Shown here: positions 1 through 4,948 of the stretch, piece after piece
Position numbering within the stretch: the first letter of the stretch is position 1
How the letters are laid out: every line of letters starts with the position of its first letter
Source: Candidatus Harrisonbacteria bacterium RIFCSPLOWO2_02_FULL_45_10c
GTDB taxonomy: Bacteria > Patescibacteriota > Minisyncoccia > UBA6257 > 02-FULL-45-10c
Assembly (NCBI GenBank): GCA_001818705.1
Contig: MHJM01000030.1
Coordinates: forward strand, 1 to 9,345
Length of the DNA: 9,345 nt
Direction: 5' to 3'
Position numbers and translations under genes: made by a program
Notes under the pieces: generated by a model
Seen by the model: only the letters and a program-made list of their open reading frames with translations
Databases searched by the model: none
Told to the model about the DNA's origin: nothing

Positions 1-678
1 AACAATATAGTCAGAACCGCTGACAGTTACGTCCCAAGGTTTTTCCGGTAAGGAGGTAATTGTGGTTACTAGTGAAGCAGTTGAGGCCGGAGTTGCGGTC
101 GCGCTAATGGCCGCAGCCGTTGCTTGAGTAGTTGCAGTAGCGGTTAAAGGCGTGACGGTTGTTGCTGGCGGTGTCGTGGCTACAGTAGCTTCAATTTTCT
201 TTTGGATTCCCGGCGCAGTTAAAAGACCCGGCGGAGTAACGCCAGAAGCTCCGGCTCCTTCCGATAACAATTCATTTATTTTGGTAAGCGTTTTAGGGCC
301 GACAACGCCAACTGTTTCAATACCTTGTTTCTCTTGAAGTTTTTTCACGGCTGTTTCGGTTAAGGGTCCGAAGTAGCCGGTTACCAATCCCTCGGGATAA
401 ATATCAGGGAATTTTTTGAGAAATTCTTGCAGTTCTTTGACATCGTTGCCAGTCATTCCTCGTTGAAGAGCTTTGGTAAATTTGAGTTCGGTTTTGACTG
501 CCTCAACTTGGGATTTTAGATCTTCTATTTGAGCTAGCAGCGATTTAATTTGCTGTCCCAGTCGTTCAATAGTTATTTCACTGCTGGTTGCAGCTGGAGT
601 TGTGGTTTGCGCCAAAACTAAAGCTAACGGCGATAAGCTAATGGTAAAAATAAGCAAAAGACGAACGAAATTTTTCAT
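1..678 (-). CDS. Secreted peptidoglycan-binding domain protein, C-terminus cut by window edge
   Basis: The frame is open from the ATG at 678 to base 1, giving 226 residues with no stop, so the gene continues off the left edge. Residues 1-24 form a signal peptide (MKNFVRLLLIFTISLSPLALV, then LAQ). Residues 34-66 are charged and heptad-like, probably a short coiled coil. Residues 70-138 match a peptidoglycan-binding type 1 fold (PF01471): LQRGMTGNDVKELQEFL, then GLVTGYFGPLTETAVKKLQ and VGPKTLTKINELL. Residues 139-210 are a Thr/Ala/Pro-rich linker of the kind that spans the cell wall, and a new globular part seems to begin near PEKPWDVTVSG. This is known as a non-catalytic wall-anchoring module, so I infer a cell-surface protein whose effector domain lies beyond the window. 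There are no cysteines in the visible part. No Shine-Dalgarno sequence precedes the ATG. The family call is firm, the cellular role unknown. Confidence 0.85.
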   Translation of the reverse strand, partial: MKNFVRLLLIFTISLSPLALVLAQTTTPAATSSEITIERLGQQIKSLLAQIEDLKSQVEAVKTELKFTKALQRGMTGNDVKELQEFLKKFPDIYPEGLVTGYFGPLTETAVKKLQEKQGIETVGVVGPKTLTKINELLSEGAGASGVTPPGLLTAPGIQKKIEATVATTPPATTVTPLTATATTQATAAAISATATPASTASLVTTITSLPEKPWDVTVSGSDYIV

Positions 679-684
679 GTATTT

Positions 685-690
685 ATATTA
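685..690 (-). promoter_or_regulatory. Possible -10 element of the peptidoglycan-binding protein gene
   Basis: TAATAT on the minus strand lies 6 nt before the ATG at 678, so transcription would begin at or within the start codon. No convincing -35 is seen. The layout repeats that of the better promoters before the protease, dnaX and the 6577 gene, which is the main reason for listing it. Confidence 0.35.
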
Positions 691-752
691 ACATTAATAC
701 CATTTTTTTAAAAATCTGTTGTGAAAATAATATTAAAAGCCTCGGTCTAGAA

Positions 753-812
753 CCCATTCGACAAACTCAGGGTAAACTGACGCAAGGTGGTCCCTCGATA
801 CTCGTTGACTGG
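753..812. repeat. REP-like imperfect palindromic element
   Basis: Two arms, 753-778 (contains CGACAAACTCAGGGTAAAC) and 786-812 (contains GGTCCCTCGATACTCG), are imperfect inverted copies around a short centre. Roughly 14 of 24 aligned positions agree by eye, with a 2-base gap. The left arm resembles the dispersed repeats with a core like TTCGACAAGCTCAGGGTGAAC that I recall from many environmental bacterial genomes; this is memory, not a search. The element starts 2 nt beyond the tRNA-Gln 3' end and could fold in the tRNA transcript. No transposase gene is present, so any mobility would depend on an enzyme elsewhere. Confidence 0.5.
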
Positions 813-814
813 TG

Positions 815-885
815 CTGCCGGGCTTGGGATCGAACCAAGATACTTAGCTTCAAAGGCTAATGTCCTACCGTTAGACGACCCGGCA
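815..885 (-). tRNA. tRNA-Gln (anticodon UUG)
   Basis: A full 71-nt cloverleaf folds on the minus strand. The acceptor stem TGCCGGG pairs with CCCGGCA. The D arm is GTCT/GGAC with loop AACGGTA. The anticodon stem TTAGC/GCTAA carries loop CTTTGAA, giving anticodon TTG, which reads CAA (and CAG by wobble). The variable loop is 4 nt. The T stem CTTGG/CCAAG carries loop TTCGATC. The discriminator base is G, as usual for tRNA-Gln. The next bases are CAC, so CCA is not encoded and must be added by a nucleotidyltransferase. In most bacteria without GlnRS this tRNA is first charged with Glu and amidated by GatCAB; the window does not say which route applies. Confidence 0.95.
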
Positions 886-886
886 A

Positions 887-921
887 AAATAAATCGAGCA
901 TTTTTGATGCTCGATTTATTT
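887..921 (-). terminator. Hairpin terminator of the subtilisin-like protease gene, touching the tRNA
   Basis: A perfect 14-bp stem (AAATAAATCGAGCA against TGCTCGATTTATTT) encloses a 7-nt loop. On the minus strand it is followed by a short T tract. It lies 29 nt past the protease stop codon and only one base separates it from the tRNA-Gln 5' end. The AT-rich stem base could also give termination on the other strand, but no plus-strand gene ends here. Confidence 0.75.
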
Positions 922-946
922 TACATTATTTTTCGTTCCGAGTAAA
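918..946 (-). promoter_or_regulatory. Candidate promoter of tRNA-Gln, overlapping the terminator
   Basis: On the minus strand TTTACT (941-946) and TAAAAT (918-923) are separated by exactly 17 nt. The predicted start, near 911, lies inside the distal arm of the 887-921 hairpin. A transcript begun there would carry a leader of about 26 nt before the tRNA and could form only the inner few base pairs of the hairpin. The elements are moderate matches; the call rests on spacing and on the need for a tRNA promoter here. Confidence 0.4.
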
Positions 947-950
947 GATT

Positions 951-2150
951 TTATGGTTGTACCGCGTTATAAGCATTCACCAAGCCCCAGCCAAAAAGAT
1001 TATCAAACCCGGCATCGCCTAAGTCCGTGGCGCGGTCTTGAAGTTTTTGCTGAACTTCGGACGGATCCCAAGCGCCATCAGCATCAGTATCATAAGTTCC
1101 AACTGGTGTGTTTAGGACCAAAGCAGCTGCGCCAGTTACGTGCGGAGCGGCCATGGAAGTCCCGGAAAGCGTTGCGTAGCCGGTGCCTTTATAGGTTGAA
1201 TAAACATCAACGCCGGGAGCGGCTAAGTCCACTTCCGGACCGCGGCTGGAGAACGAAGCCAAAAGATTATTGGAATCAGTGGCTGAAACCGCGATTACTT
1301 CCGGATAGGCGGCTGGATAAATAACTGCTCCGCCGCTGTTTCCGGCTGCCGCTACCACGACTACTCCGGCATTGTGAGCCGCGGCAACCGCGTCGTGCAT
1401 TGCCTGATTGCCTGAAGAAGAACCTAAACTTAAATTAATCACTTGAGCGCCGTTATTCATTGCCCATTGGATTCCTTCAATTACATCGGAGAGAAAGCCG
1501 GAGCCGCTACGACTTAAAACTTTAACCGCGAGTAAATCCACTGCCGGGCCAACGCCAACTACTCCGATTGTATTATTAAGAGCGGCAATAGTGCCGGCAA
1601 CATGGGAACCGTGGCCATTATCATCATTCCAGCTTTTAGTCGGATTAATGGCGTTATAGCCGCCTTGAACCTGCAAATCAGGATGATCTTTGGAAATACC
1701 AGTATCTACAACGGCGACTTTAACGGGATCGGCAGTGTTGCCTCCTGGCCACACCAACTCGGCGTCAACTCTATCCACGCCCCACGGGAGCGATTGCACT
1801 GGTTGGGGAGCCGGCGTCTTGCCTAAATTACTTGGCTTACCCAAAGCCGATACTAAAATATCATCTTCTACCCGCAAAATTCCGGGTCCGCGGCCCAAAG
1901 CTTTTTCCGAGGCCTTATTCGGCAGCCAAACCGCCGAGCCATTCACCAAAGAGAGGTCTTTTAATTTAACTCCGCCATGTTTAGCAAGCAAGGTGGCCTT
2001 AGCGACTTCATTTAAGCCGGTTTGCCAGATGACAATTTTCCGACCGCCTTCTTCGCCGACTGCTTTATTATTTAAAAATATCGCGCCGACCGTCAATAAA
2101 ACTGCTAATAACAGAATTGACAGCCCTCGATTAAAAGTAATAGTAATCAT
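951..2150 (-). CDS. Secreted subtilisin-like serine protease (peptidase family S8)
   Basis: This is a 399-residue preproprotease. Residues 9-27 form a hydrophobic signal or anchor helix. Residues 38-100 resemble an inhibitor-I9 propeptide (KIVIWQTGLNEVAKATLLAK, ending ILRVEDDILVSA), which in this family chaperones folding and is then cleaved. The catalytic domain follows from about 120. The full triad is visible: Asp149 in VAVVDTGIS, His180 in NGHGSHVAGT and Ser332 in GTSMAAPH, with oxyanion Asn271 in AAAGNSGG. The protein should therefore be active outside the cell, degrading proteins or processing surface proteins. Residues 354-365 form a canonical EF-hand-like calcium loop (DTDADGAWDPSE) inserted between the last two helices. 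The protein ends soon after the domain, with no sorting motif. The ATG at 2150 is chosen because a strong promoter lies directly before it. The family is certain, the substrate unknown. Confidence 0.95.
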   Translation of the reverse strand: MITITFNRGLSILLLAVLLTVGAIFLNNKAVGEEGGRKIVIWQTGLNEVAKATLLAKHGGVKLKDLSLVNGSAVWLPNKASEKALGRGPGILRVEDDILVSALGKPSNLGKTPAPQPVQSLPWGVDRVDAELVWPGGNTADPVKVAVVDTGISKDHPDLQVQGGYNAINPTKSWNDDNGHGSHVAGTIAALNNTIGVVGVGPAVDLLAVKVLSRSGSGFLSDVIEGIQWAMNNGAQVINLSLGSSSGNQAMHDAVAAAHNAGVVVVAAAGNSGGAVIYPAAYPEVIAVSATDSNNLLASFSSRGPEVDLAAPGVDVYSTYKGTGYATLSGTSMAAPHVTGAAALVLNTPVGTYDTDADGAWDPSEVQQKLQDRATDLGDAGFDNLFGWGLVNAYNAVQP

Positions 2151-2160
2151 ATTATTTTAG

Positions 2161-2189
2161 ATTATAACTTAATTTGAATTTTTGCGCAA
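2161..2189 (-). promoter_or_regulatory. Sigma-70-type promoter of the S8 protease gene
   Basis: On the minus strand TTGCGC (2184-2189) and a perfect TATAAT (2161-2166) are separated by 17 nt. The -10 box ends 10 nt before the ATG at 2150, so the 5' leader would be only about 3-6 nt. There is no room for a Shine-Dalgarno sequence. The promoter sits in the gap after typA, making the protease a separate transcription unit. Confidence 0.75.
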
Positions 2190-2228
2190 GTGTGTAATGC
2201 AGATAAGTTAATAGTATGGTTTTCTAAA

Positions 2229-4040
2229 CTATTTTCTCAAGGCATTTTTAAGGATTCTTTTTCTAAGGCGCAAGGATTGCGGCGTAACTTCCAGGAGTTC
2301 ATCGTCGCCAAGATATTCCAGGCATTGTTCCAAGGACATTTGGCGTGGGGGAATTAAATCATCGGTTACGGCATAGGTTTTTGTCCGAAAATTGGTTAAT
2401 TGTTTAGCCCGGCAGACATTGAGCGCCAAATCAGCGTTTTTAGCATTTTGACCGACTATTTGGCCTTCATATACCTTAAGGCCAGGGCCGACGAACATTT
2501 CACCGCGTTCCTGGGAATTGAGCAGGCCGTAGGCGGTAGTAGTGCCGCTTTCGTGGACTATCAGGGAGCCGTGGGGATTGGTCTGGATGTCCTCAAATTT
2601 CGGAAAATAGCCGGCAAACAAGCTGTTCATGATTCCCAGGCCTTTGGTTTCAATTAAAAATTCATTGCGAAATCCGATTAAGCCGCGGGTCGGGATAAAG
2701 AAATGGAAAAATCCGATACCGTTTTCTACGTGCATATTTTTCATCACGCCTTTGCGATTGCTCATTTTTTCAATAACCGTCCCTGAATATTTTTCCGGAG
2801 CTTCAATCCAAACATCTTCAGTCGGCTCAGTGGTCTTGCCATTTTCTTCTTTCATAATCACTTCCGGCCGGGAAACTTGGAGTTCGTATCCTTCCCGCCG
2901 CATTTTTTCAATTAAAATACCGAGGTGTAGTTCGCCGCGTCCGCTAACGACAAATTCGTCTGGAGATTTTCCATCGACAACTTGAAGAGCGACATCATTG
3001 TCTAATTCTTTTTCTAAGCGTTCTTTAAGATTCCGGGAAGTGCAGTATTGGCCTTCCAGTCCGGCGAAGGGAGAGTTGTTGACGCTGAAAATCATTTTCA
3101 CCGTCGGTTTTTCAATTTGGATCGGCGGTAATGGCATGGGATTATCCGCGTCGGCAATCGTGTCGCCGATGTTGATATTTTCAATTCCGGCTACGGCGGC
3201 AATATCGCCGGCTTCGGCGGATTGGGTTTCTACTCGGTTCAATCCGACAAAAGTCATTAAGCTGGTCAGTTTTACCATTTTATAGGCGGTTCCCGGAGCG
3301 GGATTGGCGGCGGCTTCGCGGTTAATGTGGGCGACGGATTGCCCGTTTTTAATGTTGCCCTGGTAAATCCGGCCAATGCCGATTTTTCCTTTGTAATTAT
3401 CGTAAGCGACGGAAACAATCATCATTTGGAGCGGAGCGTCCAGCGTCACTTTCGGCGCCGGAATATGCTCCAGGATAGTTTCAAAAAGCGGTTTCACGTC
3501 CGTCATTTTTTCCAGCTCCGGCGTGTGTCCGGCTTTGCCGAGTTTGGCGGCGGCGTAGATAATCGGAAAATTCAGCTGTTCATTATTGGCGCCGAGTTCG
3601 ATAAAAAGTTCAATGATTTTATCCAGAACATAATTTACGCGGGCGTTTTTCTTATCAATTTTATTTATAACCACGATAATTTTGTGTCCGAACGCCAGCG
3701 CTTTTTTTAAAACAAACCGGGTCTGCGGCATCGGCCCTTCCTGGGCGTCAACGAGCAATAATACGCCATCCGCCATATTCAGTACCCGCTCCACCTCACC
3801 GCCGAAATCCGCGTGGCCGGGAGTGTCAATAATATTGATTTTCGTGTCGCTGTAAACTACCGCGGCGTTTTTGGAGAAAATTGTAATCCCGCGCTCCCGT
3901 TCAAGCTCGTTGGAATCCATAATTTGTTCCTGCTGGCTGAGTTTGCCGAGGTCAGTACCCGACTGCTTAAGCAGGGTATCCACCAGGGTAGTCTTGCCAT
4001 GGTCAACGTGGGCAATGATTGCGATGTTGCGTATTTTCAT
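2229..4040 (-). CDS. typA: Ribosome-associated translational GTPase TypA/BipA
   Basis: The product is 603 residues, the usual length for TypA/BipA. This GTPase binds the ribosome at the EF-G site and is needed for 50S assembly and growth at low temperature or under stress in studied bacteria. All G motifs are present: G1 AHVDHGKT (10-17), G2 with RERGIT (48-53), G3 DTPGH (72-76), G4 NKID (126-129) and a G5-like AAAK (163-166). Beta-barrel domain II, EF-G-like domains III and V (SGRGELHLGILIEKMRREGYE; IPTRGLIGFRNEF) and the BipA-specific C-terminal domain follow. The ATG at 4040 gives MKIRNIAIIAHVDHGKT, matching the family's start; an in-frame ATG at 4049 would add only MCG. No Shine-Dalgarno sequence is correctly spaced before either ATG, and both lie in the 3' arm of the leader structure at 4039-4179. 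The function call is secure. Confidence 0.98.
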   Translation of the reverse strand: MKIRNIAIIAHVDHGKTTLVDTLLKQSGTDLGKLSQQEQIMDSNELERERGITIFSKNAAVVYSDTKINIIDTPGHADFGGEVERVLNMADGVLLLVDAQEGPMPQTRFVLKKALAFGHKIIVVINKIDKKNARVNYVLDKIIELFIELGANNEQLNFPIIYAAAKLGKAGHTPELEKMTDVKPLFETILEHIPAPKVTLDAPLQMMIVSVAYDNYKGKIGIGRIYQGNIKNGQSVAHINREAAANPAPGTAYKMVKLTSLMTFVGLNRVETQSAEAGDIAAVAGIENINIGDTIADADNPMPLPPIQIEKPTVKMIFSVNNSPFAGLEGQYCTSRNLKERLEKELDNDVALQVVDGKSPDEFVVSGRGELHLGILIEKMRREGYELQVSRPEVIMKEENGKTTEPTEDVWIEAPEKYSGTVIEKMSNRKGVMKNMHVENGIGFFHFFIPTRGLIGFRNEFLIETKGLGIMNSLFAGYFPKFEDIQTNPHGSLIVHESGTTTAYGLLNSQERGEMFVGPGLKVYEGQIVGQNAKNADLALNVCRAKQLTNFRTKTYAVTDDLIPPRQMSLEQCLEYLGDDELLEVTPQSLRLRKRILKNALRK

Positions 4041-4117
4041 CCCGCACATAACAAAGACTGCGAAGCGAACGCAATTCCTTGCTTATTAATTAGTGGACGT
4101 TTTAGTTTAGTATTCAT
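4037..4117 (-). CDS. Possible 26-residue leader ORF overlapping the typA start
   Basis: An ATG at 4117 in the apical loop opens a 26-codon frame (begins MNTKLKRPLINKQGIAF, ends LLCAG). Its TGA overlaps the typA ATG in the form ATGA, the classic arrangement for translational coupling. A ribosome on it would unwind the 3' arm of the stem and stop exactly at typA. Against it: no Shine-Dalgarno sequence precedes the ATG, the peptide matches nothing I recognise, and a frame this short may occur by chance. Confidence 0.25.
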   Translation of the reverse strand: MNTKLKRPLINKQGIAFASQSLLCAG

Positions 4118-4179
4118 AATTGTTTAGGTGTAACTTCGGTTTCGGTTAGGAATTGCCGGTCTTTGTTATGTGACGGGAT
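4039..4179 (-). promoter_or_regulatory. Long stem-loop in the typA leader that pairs with the start codon
   Basis: Minus-strand bases 4179-4148 pair with 4039-4079 in three helices. ATCCCG pairs with CGGGAT (6 bp), where the last AT belongs to the typA ATG. After a bulged T at 4173 comes CACATAACAAAGAC with GTCTTTGTTATGTG (14 bp). Then GCAATTCCT pairs with AGGAATTGC (9 bp). The gap between the last two helices on the 3' side can form its own small hairpin (TGCG/CGCA). The apical loop is about 68 nt. The structure would hide both possible typA start codons. A strong promoter upstream and a Shine-Dalgarno-led mini-ORF overlapping the 5' arm suggest translational control by a ribosome on the mini-ORF. 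The pairing is read directly; the regulatory role is inferred. Confidence 0.6.
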
Positions 4180-4183
4180 TCAT
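4166..4183 (-). CDS. Candidate leader mini-ORF (MNPVT) in the typA 5' region
   Basis: ATG-AAT-CCC-GTC-ACA-TAA is preceded at 10 nt by GAGGAGG (4194-4200), the best Shine-Dalgarno sequence in the typA leader. Its codons and stop lie inside the 5' arm of the stem (4159-4179), so a ribosome translating or stalled here would keep that arm from pairing with the typA start. A small GGCC/GGCC hairpin (4192-4204) partly covers the Shine-Dalgarno. The frame is too short for coding statistics; the evidence is purely positional. Confidence 0.35.
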   Translation of the reverse strand: MNPVT

Positions 4184-4221
4184 AAAAAATAGGCCTCCTC
4201 GGCCACAAGATGAGTTTAATT

Positions 4222-4251
4222 ATTATACTATATAAAATATCGATTTGTCAA
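4222..4251 (-). promoter_or_regulatory. Strong sigma-70-type promoter of typA
   Basis: On the minus strand a perfect TTGACA (4246-4251) and a perfect TATAAT (4222-4227) are separated by 18 nt. Predicted initiation near 4215 gives a leader of about 175 nt before the typA ATG. This contrasts with the near-zero leaders predicted for the protease, dnaX and the 6577 gene. Confidence 0.8.
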
Positions 4252-4265
4252 TTTATGGAAAAAAT

Positions 4266-4293
4266 AAAAAACTCCGAGAAATCGGAGTTTTTT
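4266..4293. terminator. Intrinsic terminator after the small membrane protein gene
   Basis: A perfect 12-bp stem (AAAAAACTCCGA against TCGGAGTTTTTT) closes a GAAA loop (TTTC on the minus strand). It lies 8 nt past the stop codon of the minus-strand gene at 4302-4772, and on that strand the stem ends in a run of six T, then ATTTTT. It insulates that gene from the typA promoter 15 nt further on. The sequence is symmetric enough to act on both strands. Confidence 0.85.
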
Positions 4294-4301
4294 GGATATA
4301 T

Positions 4302-4772
4302 TCATTTAAAACGGAATTGTTTTACGGCCGATATGCGGTTTCCGGTGAAATCCACAGCGATGCCTGCAATTGAAAAAGCAATGCAAAGCCCGCCGCCATA
4401 TAAAAGATAACCGGAGATGTTCTCATTTTTATCCGCTTCATCGCGTAGTTGTTGCGCGCGCGCTTCCCGAATACCGTCAACATAGCCGGCAATATCAATA
4501 GGTACGTCATAATAACTCAATGATGGATCAAGGGCTTGCGCCGAAAGGCGGTCGGCGTCTTCTCGTAAAACCGCGCTTCTTCTTTGTAAATTGGCATGAA
4601 TAATGAGCATGCCGATGCCGGCAATACCCGTTGCGATAAAACCGCCTCTTTTTTCACGCTGAAGTTCTTTACGTTCTTCTTGCCATTGGATATTCGGAAG
4701 TTCTGATTGATACGCATAGGCTTCTTTGGCGGCGAGAGAGAAAATGATGATAAGGGCTACTATGTTTTTCAA
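4302..4772 (-). CDS. Small exported membrane protein of unknown function
   Basis: The 156-residue product has a clear signal peptide (residues 1-20, MKNIVALIIIFSLAAKEAYA, cleavage after AYA). A charged segment follows (QEERKELQREKR, 31-42), then a hydrophobic helix at 44-61 (GFIATGIAGIGMLIIHAN). Next is a soluble, Asp/Arg-rich region of about 60 residues with helical periodicity, a second hydrophobic helix at 121-141, and a short basic tail. The start is TTG at 4772, chosen because AAGGAGGT (4781-4788) stands 8 nt upstream; no in-frame ATG precedes it with comparable support. I recognise no family. The divergent neighbour is a receiver-domain regulator, which might share a condition of expression, but no operon links them. 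A single cysteine (Cys130) lies in the second helix. Confidence 0.75.
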   Translation of the reverse strand: MKNIVALIIIFSLAAKEAYAYQSELPNIQWQEERKELQREKRGGFIATGIAGIGMLIIHANLQRRSAVLREDADRLSAQALDPSLSYYDVPIDIAGYVDGIREARAQQLRDEADKNENISGYLLYGGGLCIAFSIAGIAVDFTGNRISAVKQFRFK

Positions 4773-4809
4773 AGTACGCTACCTCCTTGTTTTTTTTTAG
4801 ACTGTTATT

Positions 4810-4838
4810 AAAATAACATAAATATATGAATATAACAA
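4810..4838 (-). promoter_or_regulatory. Possible promoter of the small membrane protein gene
   Basis: On the minus strand TTGTTA (4833-4838) and TATTTT (4810-4815) are separated by 17 nt. The predicted start leaves a leader of about 30 nt containing the AAGGAGGT ribosome-binding site. The surrounding sequence is very AT-rich, so other -10 choices exist. Confidence 0.4.
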
Positions 4839-4879
4839 GCCACATTGAGTAGGGCGTAAAACTAATCACATCCGCCATA

Positions 4880-4908
4880 TTGACATTAACTATTTTTTAT
4901 TGTAATAT
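4880..4908 (+). promoter_or_regulatory. Sigma-70-type promoter of the response regulator gene
   Basis: A perfect TTGACA (4880-4885) and TAATAT (4903-4908) are separated by 17 nt, placing initiation near 4915. Upstream in-frame ATGs at 4880 and 4907 would lie before the transcript start, so the promoter itself argues for the TTG start at 4949. Confidence 0.7.
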
Positions 4909-4935
4909 GTACAGCAGTACTCACTACAAATTATT

Positions 4936-4941
4936 AAGGGG
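4936..4941 (+). promoter_or_regulatory. Shine-Dalgarno sequence setting the response regulator start
   Basis: AAGGGG lies 7 nt before TTG at 4949. It supports a TTG start giving LKKVLLIEDDEQ, the expected first strand of a receiver domain, over any upstream ATG. Confidence 0.75.
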
Positions 4942-4948
4942 ATGCGCC

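Noticed and set aside
152..337. 61-residue plus-strand frame at 152-337
   Set aside because: It is antisense to the Thr/Ala/Pro-rich linker of the peptidoglycan-binding protein; its composition follows from that linker.
812..815. Encoded CCA end on tRNA-Gln
   Set aside because: The bases after the discriminator G read CAC; the CCA two bases later cannot be reached without breaking the acceptor stem register.
953..1324. Plus-strand open frames across the protease, typA and dnaX genes (for example 953-1324, 1690-2160, 3327-3710, 5946-6389)
   Set aside because: They lie antisense to genes with strong family motifs and show no recognisable domains, ribosome sites or promoters of their own.
4038..4049. 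TypA starting at ATG 4049 (extra MCG)
   Set aside because: MKIRNIAIIAHVDHGK from 4040 matches the usual start of the family, and the upstream ATG has no Shine-Dalgarno. The choice changes only three residues.
4184..4204. GGCC-GAGGA-GGCC hairpin followed by TATTTTTT in the typA leader, as an attenuator
   Set aside because: The stem is only 4 bp and lies about 10 nt after the predicted transcript start, too early for a normal attenuator. GAGGAGG plus ATG explains the sequence better.
4880..4948. A 23-residue N-terminal extension of the response regulator starting at ATG 4880
   Set aside because: The TTGACA/TAATAT promoter covers 4880-4908 and would start transcription near 4915. A Shine-Dalgarno stands correctly before TTG 4949, and the extension is not part of a receiver fold.
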